Position numbers and translations under genes: made by a program. Positions 45,739 to 54,976 of a stretch of 64,000 nucleotides of DNA are shown here, in pieces (positions within the stretch are counted from its first letter, which is position 1; every line of letters starts with the position of its first letter). The stretch spans positions 434,001 through 498,000 of the forward strand of contig NZ_SWBP01000002.1 of NCBI RefSeq assembly GCF_005116455.1. The letters are read 5' to 3'. Below the pieces are notes generated by a model. The model had not been told where the DNA came from. It ran no database searches and was given only the letters and a program-made list of their open reading frames with translations. This DNA comes from Pedobacter cryophilus (lineage in GTDB: Bacteria > Bacteroidota > Bacteroidia > Sphingobacteriales > Sphingobacteriaceae).

Positions 45739-48210
45739 CTAAGGAACAGCTATTTTAACCTTATTTTTTACGTAGGTATCCAGCCAATTATTCATTTCCC
45801 AAAGCATGTGTAAAATAGATTCTTTTGCTCTGTAGCTATGCGCTTCTGATGGTAAATTTACTAAACGAGTAGTGGCGCCAAAGCCTTTAAGAGCACTGTA
45901 AAAGCGTTCGGTTTGAATAGGAAAAGTACCCGAATTATCATCGGCTTCGCCATGTATCAATAATAAAGGTGTTTTTACTTTATTGGCATAAGAAAATGGA
46001 GACATTTTATTGTACACACCCGGTGCTTCCCAATAAGTTCTTTCTTCGGCTTGAAAGCCAAAAGGCGTTAAGGTTCTGTTGTATGCGCCACTTCTTGCAA
46101 TTCCGGCTGCAAAAAGATTGGTATGTGCTAGTAAATTTGCGGTCATAAAAGCACCATAAGAATGGCCACCTACAGCAATTCGTTTTGGATCTGCAATGCC
46201 CATTCTGGTAATTTTATTTATGGCAGCTTCTGCATTTTCTTTCAGCTGTTCAATAAAAGAATCATTAGGTTGTTCATTACTTTCGCCAACAATGGGCATA
46301 TCCACATTATCCATTACGGCGTAACCCTGCGTTACCCAATATACAGGCGAAGCCCAAGAAATTTTAGTGAATTGAAAAGGAGAACCTTTTACTTGCCCCG
46401 CAGCTGCAGCGGTTTTAAACTCCTTTGGATAGGCCCACATTAAAACCGGCAATTTTCCTTGTGCGGTGGTATAATTTTTAGGAAGGTATAAAGTAGCTGA
46501 TAAGTTTAATTTATCTGCCCTTGGGTAGTTAATTTGCTGCTTAACCACTCCAAATAGCTGTGGATAAGGGTTTTTAAAATAAGTGAGTTGCGAATTTTTA
46601 TTGTTTGGCAACTCTACAGCAAAATAATTTGGTGGGTCTATTTCAGATTCTCGGCTAATAATCAACTCATTCCTATTATTAAAGAAAATAGGTTTTTCAT
46701 AAAATGGAGCTTTTGAGCGAAATAAGGTATCGGTTAATTTTGTTTTAACATTAAATTTTAACAAAAAAGGCCTGTTTCCTTTGGCTGATGCGCCTTCAGA
46801 AATAGAGAAAATATGCATGTTATTAGCATCTGCAATTCTTCTAACAGAGTTGTATGCCAACAATAAAACGTCTTTATTGTATTCGTTTTTTACGGCAACA
46901 AATTGGCCAGGGTCGTTGTAAGTATCTTCAGAATACCTGTCCCATAAATTTACACGGTATAAAGGTTGAATAGGTTTTATAAACACCCTTCGCTCGGCTC
47001 TGGTTTTCCACCATCTTTCTGTAACAATTGCAATTTGATCATCACCCCAATTGATGGAATTAAATCTTAAATAACAATCGGCTAACTTTCTTCTGATGCC
47101 ATTTGCACCTACTTCTTTAGTAAAAATAAGATCTCTAAAAGTTACTTTTTTAGCAGGGTCTCCACCGTCTTGTGCCTCTACCCAAAAATAGGTTTGAGGT
47201 TTATCAGAACGCCAACCAAATTCTCTTGGTCCGGTAATTACCGCATCAAACCCAGTTGGGAGATTGTCTGCCAAAGGTACATCAGCTAAATCTTGAATCT
47301 CTTTCCCGTAACGATCTTTAATGTCTACTTTATAAGGAAAAAATCCGATAGGAACTAAATAGGAGTAAGGCTTATGAATGCTGGCTGTCATTACCAAAGT
47401 ACCATCTGGCGAAAAATCAAAACTTTTATAAATGTTTGGGCGGTTAAAATCTACAGCTTGTCCATCTAAAAATATCATTTTCATTTGAACAGTTAAGTAA
47501 TAGTCAAAAAGTAGCTCATCATCATTATTTTTAAGTAAATCTTGATAAGTCCTGGATGGGGTAGCTTTACCTAAATTTTCCTGAACGTTTGGTCCGTTTG
47601 GAACTATTGATCTTAACGGAACTTCTTGTTGATTGGCCAAACATTTAGCTAAAATAGATTTACTATCTGGCGCCCATTCATACAATTTACCATATATATC
47701 ATTTAAAGCATTTTCAGATAATCTTTTAGCAGTTTTACTGTTGATATCGCCAGTCCATAATTGAATTTCGGTATCAGTACTTACACTAAAAGCCACTAAA
47801 TTTTCATCCGGAGAAAAGCTTACATCTTTAATTTTTGCTTCTTTAGGCAAATTCTGAAACTCAAATTCGTCTTTATTTTTTAGATTCTTGATTTTAAAAC
47901 CACTGTAATAAGAAGAACGACTGTTCCCCATATTTTTGGGATTAATTCTTAAACCAGCTAATTTTAATACAGGTTGTGAAATTTCTTTGATAGATGGATA
48001 GCCGGGCTCTTCTAAAATCGCCATATAACTCCCTTTTCCGCTAATAATGACAGATCTGCTGATGGCATTTTCAACCATATCAATCATTTCTTGCGGTGGT
48101 TTTTTGTAACCAGAATTTTCCTGAGCTTGGGCGGATATTAAATTTATTAGCCCAATACCAAACAGTATCGGGCTAATAAATTTAGACTTAAATAAAAAGT
48201 TTAAATTCAT
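45739..48210 (-). CDS. S9-family prolyl-oligopeptidase-type peptidase
   Basis: 823 residues with a signal peptide (about 1-28, ending SAQAQ). Residues about 60-560 form a beta-propeller (for example SFSPDENLVAFSVSTD, FSPDGTLVMTASIH). The C-terminal alpha/beta-hydrolase domain carries the catalytic triad: S684 in GGHSYGAFMT, Asp around 757-758 in GEADDNSG, and H791 in SEAHSY. A periplasmic or surface serine peptidase cleaving oligopeptides. It starts 2 bp after the M42 peptidase stop, so two peptidases of different classes are cotranscribed. Confidence 0.92.
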   Translation of the reverse strand: MNLNFLFKSKFISPILFGIGLINLISAQAQENSGYKKPPQEMIDMVENAISRSVIISGKGSYMAILEEPGYPSIKEISQPVLKLAGLRINPKNMGNSRSSYYSGFKIKNLKNKDEFEFQNLPKEAKIKDVSFSPDENLVAFSVSTDTEIQLWTGDINSKTAKRLSENALNDIYGKLYEWAPDSKSILAKCLANQQEVPLRSIVPNGPNVQENLGKATPSRTYQDLLKNNDDELLFDYYLTVQMKMIFLDGQAVDFNRPNIYKSFDFSPDGTLVMTASIHKPYSYLVPIGFFPYKVDIKDRYGKEIQDLADVPLADNLPTGFDAVITGPREFGWRSDKPQTYFWVEAQDGGDPAKKVTFRDLIFTKEVGANGIRRKLADCYLRFNSINWGDDQIAIVTERWWKTRAERRVFIKPIQPLYRVNLWDRYSEDTYNDPGQFVAVKNEYNKDVLLLAYNSVRRIADANNMHIFSISEGASAKGNRPFLLKFNVKTKLTDTLFRSKAPFYEKPIFFNNRNELIISRESEIDPPNYFAVELPNNKNSQLTYFKNPYPQLFGVVKQQINYPRADKLNLSATLYLPKNYTTAQGKLPVLMWAYPKEFKTAAAAGQVKGSPFQFTKISWASPVYWVTQGYAVMDNVDMPIVGESNEQPNDSFIEQLKENAEAAINKITRMGIADPKRIAVGGHSYGAFMTANLLAHTNLFAAGIARSGAYNRTLTPFGFQAEERTYWEAPGVYNKMSPFSYANKVKTPLLLIHGEADDNSGTFPIQTERFYSALKGFGATTRLVNLPSEAHSYRAKESILHMLWEMNNWLDTYVKNKVKIAVP

Positions 48211-48212
48211 TT

Positions 48213-49334
48213 TTATTTGATGTACTTAAAATCGTGGTCTTTTTTGATGGCCAATAAAGAGTGGTAAATCAAACTAATAACATTGTCAACATCTTCTTTA
48301 TGAATCATTTCTACCGTGGTATGCATATATCTTAAAGGCAAAGAAATTAACGCAGAAACCACACCTTCATTTGAATAAGCAAAAGCATCAGTATCTGTAC
48401 CGGTAGAACGAGAAGAAGCTTGTCTTTGAAAAGGAATATGATTGTCTTCGGCAGTTTTAATCAATAATTTATTAAAAGTATTGTGAACCGCCGGAGCGTA
48501 AGACATTACCGGGCCTTTACCACATGCTAAATCTCCTTGCGTAATTTTACTAATCATAGGCGTAGAAGTATCATGGGTAACATCAGTAATTAGGGCTAAA
48601 TCTGGTTTAATTCTATGCGCAATCATTTCGGCACCACGTAAACCAATTTCTTCTTGTACAGAATTCACAATGTATAAACCAAAATCTAGTTTTTTCTTGT
48701 TCTCATGTAGTAAACGAGCCACCTCGGCAATCATAAAACCGCCAGCTCTGTTATCCAAAGCTCTACCCACGTAATAACGATCGTTTAAAACCATAAATTC
48801 ATCTTCATAGGTAATTACACAACCTACATGAACACCTAATTTTTCAACTTCTTCTTTAGTGGTGCAACCGCAGTCTAAAAAAATATTTTTTAATTGTGGT
48901 GCTTCTTCTTTTTCGCCACCAGAACGGGTGTGAATTGCCGGCCAGCCAAAAACAGCTTTTACAATTCCTTTATCAGTATGGATATTTACTCTTTTTGAAG
49001 GCGCAATCTGATGATCTGATCCACCGTTTCTTATCACATAAATTAAACCATCGCTAGTAATATAATTTACAAACCAAGAAATTTCATCGGCATGAGCCTC
49101 AATGACTACCTTGTATTTTGCTTTTGGATTAATAACCGCAACCGCTGTTCCGTAGTTATCTACAAAATACTCGTCAGTAAAAGGCTTAATATAATCTAAC
49201 CATAACTTTTGGCCTTCCCACTCAAAACCAGTTGGAGAAGGGTTATTGATATATTTTTCGAAAAATGCTAATGATTTTTTATTGACAACAGTAATATGTT
49301 TTTTTTCTTTTTGATCCTCTTTCTTCTTCGCCAT
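48213..49334 (-). CDS. M42-family metallo-aminopeptidase
   Basis: 373 residues, no signal peptide. Two-metal M42 (glutamyl/leucyl aminopeptidase-like, TET-forming) pattern: H81 and D83 in EAHADEISWF, D194 in RALDNRAGGF, catalytic E228/E229 in QEEIGLRGA, D251 in ITDVTHDTSTP and a last His in YMHTTVEMIH. It should trim N-terminal residues from peptides in the cytosol. First gene of the operon with S9 peptidase, HerA-like ATPase and nucleotidyltransferase; a -7 box lies about 24 bp upstream. Confidence 0.92.
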   Translation of the reverse strand: MAKKKEDQKEKKHITVVNKKSLAFFEKYINNPSPTGFEWEGQKLWLDYIKPFTDEYFVDNYGTAVAVINPKAKYKVVIEAHADEISWFVNYITSDGLIYVIRNGGSDHQIAPSKRVNIHTDKGIVKAVFGWPAIHTRSGGEKEEAPQLKNIFLDCGCTTKEEVEKLGVHVGCVITYEDEFMVLNDRYYVGRALDNRAGGFMIAEVARLLHENKKKLDFGLYIVNSVQEEIGLRGAEMIAHRIKPDLALITDVTHDTSTPMISKITQGDLACGKGPVMSYAPAVHNTFNKLLIKTAEDNHIPFQRQASSRSTGTDTDAFAYSNEGVVSALISLPLRYMHTTVEMIHKEDVDNVISLIYHSLLAIKKDHDFKYIK

Positions 49335-49626
49335 TTTATTTCTTTTTGATATAGTTACAAATATAAAAAACCAATTAAAACCCTAAGGTTTTTTATCTAA
49401 TGAGTTTGTAAAATGAAACACTCCTTTTGGTTATTAGAATGTAAATATTTTTATGGAAAGGGTGCTGCATCACACTATTTATCACCCGTCTTGCTTTTCG
49501 CTCATACGGCTTCTGGCATTAGGCTCTATGGCCGGTAAACGCTGCAATCAAGCTTATTTTACGCAGGTTCTTCATACTATTTAAGTTTCCTCCTTGCAAT
49601 GTTTAAATCAATAGGCTCCAAAAAAA
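49335..49626. other. Intergenic region with a GC-rich island
   Basis: 292 bases. The left end carries the -7 box of the M42 operon. About 49455-49615 is richer in G+C than its surroundings (CCGTCTTGCTTTTCGCTCAT, CGGCTTCTGGCATTAGGC). On the minus strand it contains AAGGAGG (49595-49589) 13 bases before an ATG (49575-49573) that opens an 18-codon frame, MKNLRKISLIAAFTGHRA. No gene is called. Confidence 0.45.
49358..49365 (-). promoter_or_regulatory. -7 box of the M42/S9 operon
   Basis: On the minus strand TATATTTG matches TAnnTTTG, 23 bp upstream of the ATG. The -33 position reads CTT or TTA, so only half of the promoter is matched. Confidence 0.5.
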
Positions 49627-50040
49627 TTAGGTGCTAATTTCTTTTTCCATAATCACATAATCTATTCCGTTTTTAGAAAATCTATCTTCGGTTTCTGTAA
49701 AGCCAAACTTCTCATAAAACCCTGAAGCCGAAGTTCTGGCATTACACCAAACTTTAGTAAAATGATGCTCTTCTGCGTAAGCTAAAATATATTCTATCAT
49801 TTGTTTACCAAAGCCCATTTTTTGGTATTCACTATCGGTCGCAAATTTTCTAAATTGTAAAACCTCGCCATATTCAAATAAAGAAACTACCGTAATCAGT
49901 TTATTATTGTGAAACAAACCTAAATGCATTCCTAAATCATCTTCTGGGAGTTTAATTGCGGCTAATGGCAATTCGGGATTTAACTCCTTTTGCCTGATTT
50001 TCCAGGTGAGTTCTTGGGTAATTTGTTCTATAGGATGCAA
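49627..50040 (-). CDS. GNAT-family N-acetyltransferase
   Basis: 137 residues from a TTG at 50040; an in-frame stop lies just upstream. The GNAT core: ITVVSLFEYGEVLQFRKFATDSEYQKMGFGKQMIEYILAYAEEHHFTKVWCNARTSASGFYEKFGF, with the acetyl-CoA-binding QKMGFGKQ (Q/RxxGxG/A) at about 76-83. Family members acetylate amines; substrate unknown. Last gene of a unit with the acyl-CoA carboxylase and a small membrane protein 5 bp upstream. Confidence 0.85.
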   Translation of the reverse strand: MHPIEQITQELTWKIRQKELNPELPLAAIKLPEDDLGMHLGLFHNNKLITVVSLFEYGEVLQFRKFATDSEYQKMGFGKQMIEYILAYAEEHHFTKVWCNARTSASGFYEKFGFTETEDRFSKNGIDYVIMEKEIST

Positions 50041-50045
50041 GATAA

Positions 50046-50345
50046 TTAGATATTAAGTTTAAAATCTCGAAGAATCCTTTTTCTAGCACTTAATATATAA
50101 ATAAGTGCTGCAAAAGAGTTGAAAACTATAAAGGAAACGGTCCACATTATTTTTTCTGATTGATCTATCCTTTTCGAAGTCCAAATTTCATAAAGACTCA
50201 ATACACTAAAAAAAATGGTAATCAGTAAAGCTATTATAATAAAATCCTCGCCAAAAGGCATATGAAGAATTTTAAACAAAACAGCTGTAATTAAAACAAT
50301 TAAGCTTAATAGGTAAGTTGTAATTAAAAGGTTTTTGTTAATCAT
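50046..50345 (-). CDS. Small membrane protein, GldL-like start
   Basis: 99 residues, three predicted membrane segments (about 9-25, 32-51 and 69-86). The motif KILHMPFG in the first loop recalls the start of GldL-type gliding proteins, but the length and the rest do not, so only a loose similarity is claimed. It lies 19 bp behind the acyl-CoA carboxylase gene and 5 bp before the GNAT gene. Function unknown. Confidence 0.55.
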   Translation of the reverse strand: MINKNLLITTYLLSLIVLITAVLFKILHMPFGEDFIIIALLITIFFSVLSLYEIWTSKRIDQSEKIMWTVSFIVFNSFAALIYILSARKRILRDFKLNI

Positions 50346-50364
50346 AAGGTTTGGTTTTTATGTT

Positions 50365-51906
50365 TTACAAAGGAATATTTCCGTGTTTCTTTCTTGGGTT
50401 ATTCACCACTTTATTCTCTAACATTTTAAATGCTTTAATCAGTTTTACTCTGGTTTCTGCGGGCTCAATTACCTCATCAATAAAGCCTCTTTCAGCTGCT
50501 CGGTAAGGATTGGCGAAAATATCAGAGTATTCTTTTTCTTTCTCCAGCCATTTTTCTTCGGGGTTTTCGGCAGTAGAGATTTCTTTTTTGAAGATTATTT
50601 CTGCCGCACCTTTAGCTCCCATTACCGCAATTTCGGCAGTTGGCCAAGCGTAATTCATATCCGCACCAATGTGTTTAGAATTCATCACATCATAAGCTCC
50701 GCCGTAGGCTTTACGGGTAATTACTGTAATTCTAGGAACGGTGGCCTCGCAAAAAGCATATAACAGTTTGGCGCCATTGGTAATAATGGCATTCCATTCT
50801 TGGTCTGTGCCGGGTAAAAAACCTGGTACATCTTCAAACACCAATATTGGGATATTAAAAGCATCGCAAAAACGGACAAATCTGGCCGCTTTTGTAGAAG
50901 CATGAATATCTAAAACTCCGGCTAAAAATGCTGGCTGATTGGCTACAATACCAATACTTCTGCCTGCTAACCTGGCAAAACCTACTACAATATTTTCTGC
51001 AAAATCTTTATGAACTTCTAAAAATGATTCGCTATCAATTACTTCGGTAATAATTTCTCTTACATCATAGGGTTGATTAGCGTTTTCGGGCATCATCTCA
51101 TTGAGTTTTAGCCTTTTTTCATCGCCAATTTCATAAGGTTCTGCTGGGGCTTGTTCCTCACAATTTTGAGGAACGTAGCTCAGTAATTTTTTAAGATGTT
51201 GAATGGCCTCAATTTCATTTGCACAAGCAAAATGAGTCACTCCAGATTTTGTGGCATGGGTTGCTGCTCCACCTAATTCTTCTGAAGTTACTTCTTCATG
51301 GGTTACGGTTTTTACCACGTTTGGCCCGGTAACAAACATATAAGAAGTTTGCTCTACCATTAAAATAAAATCGGTAATTGCCGGCGAATAAACTGCCCCA
51401 CCTGCACAAGGCCCCATAATTGCAGATAACTGCGGAATTACGCCAGAAGCCATGGTGTTTTTGTAAAAAATATCGGCGTAGCCACCTAAAGAAACCACTC
51501 CTTCTTGAATACGGGCTCCTCCAGAATCATTTAACCCTATTAATGGAGCGCCATTTTTAAGCGCCATATCCATAATTTTACAAATTTTTTCGGCATGAGT
51601 TTCTGATAAAGATCCTCCAAAAACAGTAAAATCTTGAGAGAAAACATAGACTAGTCGGCCATTAACGGTTCCATAACCTGTAATCACCCCATCTCCAGGA
51701 TATTTCTCATATTGCATTCCAAAATCAGTAGATCGATGCGAAACAAACATTCCAATTTCTTCAAAAGAACCCTCATCAAGTAAAAAATGCAAGCGCTCTC
51801 TTGCAGTAAGTTTACCTTTTTTATGTTGTTGATCTATTCTGGTTTTTCCTCCACCAAGAAAAGCTTCTTCTCTTTTTGTGTTTAGTAATGTTAGTTTTTT
51901 ATCCAC
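50365..51906 (-). CDS. Acyl-CoA carboxylase carboxyltransferase subunit (beta)
   Basis: 513 residues from a GTG at 51906 ([24 protein letters not shown]). Biotin-dependent carboxyltransferase of the propionyl-/acetyl-CoA type. [37 protein letters not shown] and [19 protein letters not shown], with [14 protein letters not shown] in the N-half. [25 protein letters not shown] and [32 protein letters not shown] in the C-half. Propionyl-CoA carboxylase is the most likely substrate class, but the alpha (biotin carboxylase) subunit and biotin carrier are not in the window. Cytosolic. Confidence 0.92.
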   Translation of the reverse strand: MDKKLTLLNTKREEAFLGGGKTRIDQQHKKGKLTARERLHFLLDEGSFEEIGMFVSHRSTDFGMQYEKYPGDGVITGYGTVNGRLVYVFSQDFTVFGGSLSETHAEKICKIMDMALKNGAPLIGLNDSGGARIQEGVVSLGGYADIFYKNTMASGVIPQLSAIMGPCAGGAVYSPAITDFILMVEQTSYMFVTGPNVVKTVTHEEVTSEELGGAATHATKSGVTHFACANEIEAIQHLKKLLSYVPQNCEEQAPAEPYEIGDEKRLKLNEMMPENANQPYDVREIITEVIDSESFLEVHKDFAENIVVGFARLAGRSIGIVANQPAFLAGVLDIHASTKAARFVRFCDAFNIPILVFEDVPGFLPGTDQEWNAIITNGAKLLYAFCEATVPRITVITRKAYGGAYDVMNSKHIGADMNYAWPTAEIAVMGAKGAAEIIFKKEISTAENPEEKWLEKEKEYSDIFANPYRAAERGFIDEVIEPAETRVKLIKAFKMLENKVVNNPRKKHGNIPL

Positions 51907-52036
51907 TTTAATTTTATTGGCAATTTTGTGAAAGTATAAAAATTATGATGAAGCTACTAATCATAAATATGAAAATCAAAACAATATCATATCTAATTAA
52001 TTACATTAGATTGTATTTTGTTAACACATATTTTTT

Positions 52037-52044
52037 TAGTTTTG
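52037..52044 (+). promoter_or_regulatory. -7 box upstream of the SulP-operon small gene
   Basis: TAGTTTTG is an exact TAnnTTTG, 41 bp before the ATG. TTG candidates upstream are at spacing 16 or 23 rather than 19. Confidence 0.45.
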
Positions 52045-52059
52045 TGAAAACCAAAAACT

Positions 52060-52080
52060 AAAGTGTTTACATTACACTTT
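52060..52080 (+). promoter_or_regulatory. Inverted repeat just upstream of the small gene
   Basis: AAAGTGT-TTACATT-ACACTTT: perfect 7-bp arms with a 7-base spacer, between the -7 box and the start codon and 5 bp before the ATG at 52086. It may be an operator or a leader hairpin. Confidence 0.45.
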
Positions 52081-52085
52081 GTTAT

Positions 52086-52427
52086 ATGAATAGGAAATTT
52101 AAAATACTTTTGTACACTAACTTGTTCATTGCAATTTTTATTGCCAAAATGTTCATTTCTACTGCACCAGTATTTTTTGATCTTGATCAAAAAGTTGTAA
52201 ACGCTGCTATAATGCAGTTAGAGCTAGAAATCGAGGCCAAAGAAAACAATGCCGATACTAAAAACGTAAACAATTTTTTAAAAAAAGGTATTGATTTTAT
52301 AAATAACCAGAATTTCTCAGTCAATACGGTTTTAAAAATTGATGATATAGATTATCATTTTGTTTCAAAGAAATACATTAAAACATACTTCCCAAGAGTT
52401 CTTACTCCACCACCAAACCACATTTAG
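52086..52427 (+). CDS. Small single-span protein upstream of sulP
   Basis: 113 residues. One membrane segment or uncleaved signal (about 8-28, LLYTNLFIAIFIAKMFIS), then a charged helical part and a short C-terminal beta region ending RVLTPPPNHI. No known domain. It sits 45 bp before the SulP transporter on the same strand, and an operator-like inverted repeat lies before it. Possibly a small accessory protein of the transporter; this rests on position only. Confidence 0.5.
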   Translation: MNRKFKILLYTNLFIAIFIAKMFISTAPVFFDLDQKVVNAAIMQLELEIEAKENNADTKNVNNFLKKGIDFINNQNFSVNTVLKIDDIDYHFVSKKYIKTYFPRVLTPPPNHI

Positions 52428-52472
52428 TTTATCAAAAATAACTAATCAAGGTTTTTAACTTTATCAAATTTT

Positions 52473-54077
52473 ATGTCTGATCAATCATCCTACTCTGCTA
52501 AAGGCATGAGTAAATATTTTCTTGGGAAAAATCTTAAGAAAGATATACCTGCAAGTATTGTAGTTTTTTTAGTGGCTTTGCCTTTATGTTTAGGTATTGC
52601 ATTAGCATCAGGAGCGCCGTTATTTGCCGGAATTTTAAGCGGAATAATTGGTGGTATTGTAGTGTCTAGTATTAGTGGATCTCAGTTAAGCGTTAGCGGA
52701 CCTGCGGCAGGTTTAACTGTAATTGTTTTAAACGCAATTACAGATTTAGGTAGCTATGATATTTTTTTAATGGCGATAGTTGTTGCAGGGCTAATTCAAA
52801 TTTTATTAGGCATTTTAAAAGCTGGTACCATTGGTGATTATTTTCCTAATAGTGTAATTATTGGTATGCTAGCAGCTATTGGTATTATATTAATTCTTAA
52901 GCAATTACCACACGCGGTTGGTTATGATGCAGATTATGAAGGAGATCAAAATTTTGCACAGCCAGATCAAGAAAATACTTTTTCGGCAATTATTTCTGCT
53001 TTTAATAAATTTAATGGGGGTGCAATTATTATTAGTTTATTATCTATAGCGGTTCTTATTTTATGGCCAAAAGTTAAAAAGTTAGAAATTATTCCTGCCC
53101 CTTTAATTGTTGTGGCTTTAGGAATTATTTTGGCAATTGTATTTAACGGAACTTCTTTAGCACTTGCTCCAGATCAATTAGTACAAATACCAGTGGTAAC
53201 TAATTTTGCTGATTTTAAAAATTTATTTATTTTTCCTGATGTAACGGCACTCAGCAATCCTAAACTTTGGACAGTAGCCATTACCATTGCTGTTGTAGCC
53301 TCTTTAGAAACACTTTTAAGTTTAGAAGCGGTTGATAAAATTGATCCGATTAAAAGATCATCACCAACTAACCGCGAATTGGTAGCTCAAGGAATTGGAA
53401 ATACAATTGCAGGTTTGGTAGGCGCTTTACCTATGACAGCTGTAATTGTAAGATCTTCGGCCAACGTAAACTCAGGCGGAAGAACCAAAGTTTCGGCTAT
53501 TTTACATGGTGTGTTTTTAATGTTGGCGGTATTACTGATACCCGTTTTAATCAACAAAATACCATTATCATGTTTAGCTGCAATTTTACTGTTAGTAGGA
53601 TATAAATTGGCTAAATTTTCTTTATTTACACAAATGTGGAAAGACGGTAAAGATCAGTTTATTCCATTTGCAGTAACTATTTTAGCCGTAGTATTTACAG
53701 ATTTACTCATAGGAGTAGGAGTAGGATTGGCTGTAGCAATTTTCTTTTTGTTACGAACCAATTTTAGAAACCCTTATTTTTATACCATTGATAGATCAGA
53801 AGGTACAGACATTATTAGATTGAAGTTAGCCCAAGAAGTATCATTTTTGAATAAAGGTGCAATACAATATGTTTTAACCCACATGCCGCCAAACAAAACG
53901 GTGATTATAGATGGTTCAAACTCTCTTTTTATTGATAAAGATGTGTTAGATACCATTCATGATTATGAACATAATGCGTTCACAAAAAATATAAAAGTAG
54001 AATTAATAAATGTGAAGTCCTCATACGTAGTTCCTAAATTGAGCGATATGGCATTAGATCCAAAAGAGTTGTCTTAG
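52473..54077 (+). CDS. SulP-family inorganic anion transporter
   Basis: 534 residues. About 10-12 membrane segments, with DIPASIVVFLVALPLCLGIALASGAPLFAGI near the start and SGSQLSVSGPAAGLTVIVLNAI, the SulP signature region. A conserved NRELVAQGIGNTIAGLVGALPMTAVIVRSSANVNSGGRTK follows. The C-terminal about 80 residues form a STAS domain (ligand-type sheet with VIIDGSNSLFIDKDVLDTI). Inner-membrane anion transporter; the adjacent carbonic anhydrase argues for bicarbonate rather than sulfate, by analogy with SulP/CA pairs in cyanobacteria and others. Substrate is inference. Confidence 0.92.
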   Translation: MSDQSSYSAKGMSKYFLGKNLKKDIPASIVVFLVALPLCLGIALASGAPLFAGILSGIIGGIVVSSISGSQLSVSGPAAGLTVIVLNAITDLGSYDIFLMAIVVAGLIQILLGILKAGTIGDYFPNSVIIGMLAAIGIILILKQLPHAVGYDADYEGDQNFAQPDQENTFSAIISAFNKFNGGAIIISLLSIAVLILWPKVKKLEIIPAPLIVVALGIILAIVFNGTSLALAPDQLVQIPVVTNFADFKNLFIFPDVTALSNPKLWTVAITIAVVASLETLLSLEAVDKIDPIKRSSPTNRELVAQGIGNTIAGLVGALPMTAVIVRSSANVNSGGRTKVSAILHGVFLMLAVLLIPVLINKIPLSCLAAILLLVGYKLAKFSLFTQMWKDGKDQFIPFAVTILAVVFTDLLIGVGVGLAVAIFFLLRTNFRNPYFYTIDRSEGTDIIRLKLAQEVSFLNKGAIQYVLTHMPPNKTVIIDGSNSLFIDKDVLDTIHDYEHNAFTKNIKVELINVKSSYVVPKLSDMALDPKELS

Positions 54078-54105
54078 TGATAAACCAATTAAAGAAAATA
54101 AAAAC

Positions 54106-54804
54106 GTGGAAAATAAAAAAGAAGAAAGTAAAGAAAAGAAGCACATATCTATAGGGCATAATATAGAGGAATTGACTTATGATAACCTTTTACAATGGAA
54201 TAAAGAATGGGTTGCGGATACTTTAAAAGAAGACCCAGAATACTTTAAGAAATTGGCAAAAGGGCAAAGCCCACCTATATTATGGATTGGTTGTGCAGAT
54301 AGCCGCGTACCAGCAAATCAAATTACGGGTACCAACCCAGGCGATATTTTTGTACATCGTAATATCGCCAATATGGTGATCCATACGGATATGAACATGT
54401 TAAGTGTTTTAGATTATGCAGTTGCTGTACTTAAGGTAAAACATGTAATTGTTTGCGGCCATTACGGTTGTGGAGGTGTTTTAGCAGCAATGAGCAATAA
54501 ACAATACGGCTTAATTGATAATTGGCTACGTCACATTAAAGATGTGTATAGAACCTACGCTTTTGAGTTAGATATGATGGAAGATCAGGCAGAAAAAGGC
54601 AATAAACTTGTAGAATACAACGTAATAGAAAACGTTTATAACCTTTGTAAAACCAGTACTATCCAAAACGCTTGGAATCAAGGTCAGGAATTGAGTATTC
54701 ATGGTTGGGCATACAGCTTAGAAACCGGAATTATTAAAGATTTAAAAGTTTCTTTTAATTCTGACGAGAAATTGGCCAGCATGTTCAAATTCGAGAGTAA
54801 ATAA
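54106..54804 (+). CDS. Beta-class carbonic anhydrase
   Basis: 232 residues from a GTG at 54106, 28 bp after the SulP stop. Zinc ligands C63, H119 and C122, and the D65/R67 dyad are in WIGCADSRVPANQI and VCGHYGCGGVLAAM; HRNIANMV is also present. It interconverts CO2 and bicarbonate in the cytosol. Cotranscribed with SulP, which would keep bicarbonate supplied or trapped. The first about 20 residues are charged and poorly conserved, so a later start is conceivable. Terminator-like hairpin downstream. Confidence 0.93.
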   Translation: MENKKEESKEKKHISIGHNIEELTYDNLLQWNKEWVADTLKEDPEYFKKLAKGQSPPILWIGCADSRVPANQITGTNPGDIFVHRNIANMVIHTDMNMLSVLDYAVAVLKVKHVIVCGHYGCGGVLAAMSNKQYGLIDNWLRHIKDVYRTYAFELDMMEDQAEKGNKLVEYNVIENVYNLCKTSTIQNAWNQGQELSIHGWAYSLETGIIKDLKVSFNSDEKLASMFKFESK

Positions 54805-54811
54805 ATTTAGA

Positions 54812-54854
54812 AAAGCTAGGGCTGGTTTATAACAACAAAGCCAGTCTTAGCTTT
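54812..54854. terminator. Hairpin between carbonic anhydrase and ChaN-like genes
   Basis: AAAGCTAGGGCTGG (54812-54825) pairs with CCAGTCTTAGCTTT (54841-54854) with two G-U type pairs and a 15-base loop. It lies between convergent genes. The T-tracts are short, so strength is uncertain. Confidence 0.5.
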
Positions 54855-54976
54855 ACTTATATACCAAGCAATTCTTCCATTTAAATTCCTCCTCTGCACA
54901 ACAATCCTAGCTTTTAATCTAATAAGGTTAAGTTAAATATCTCTTAATTAGTTATTAAAATCTCCATTGATCCAAA

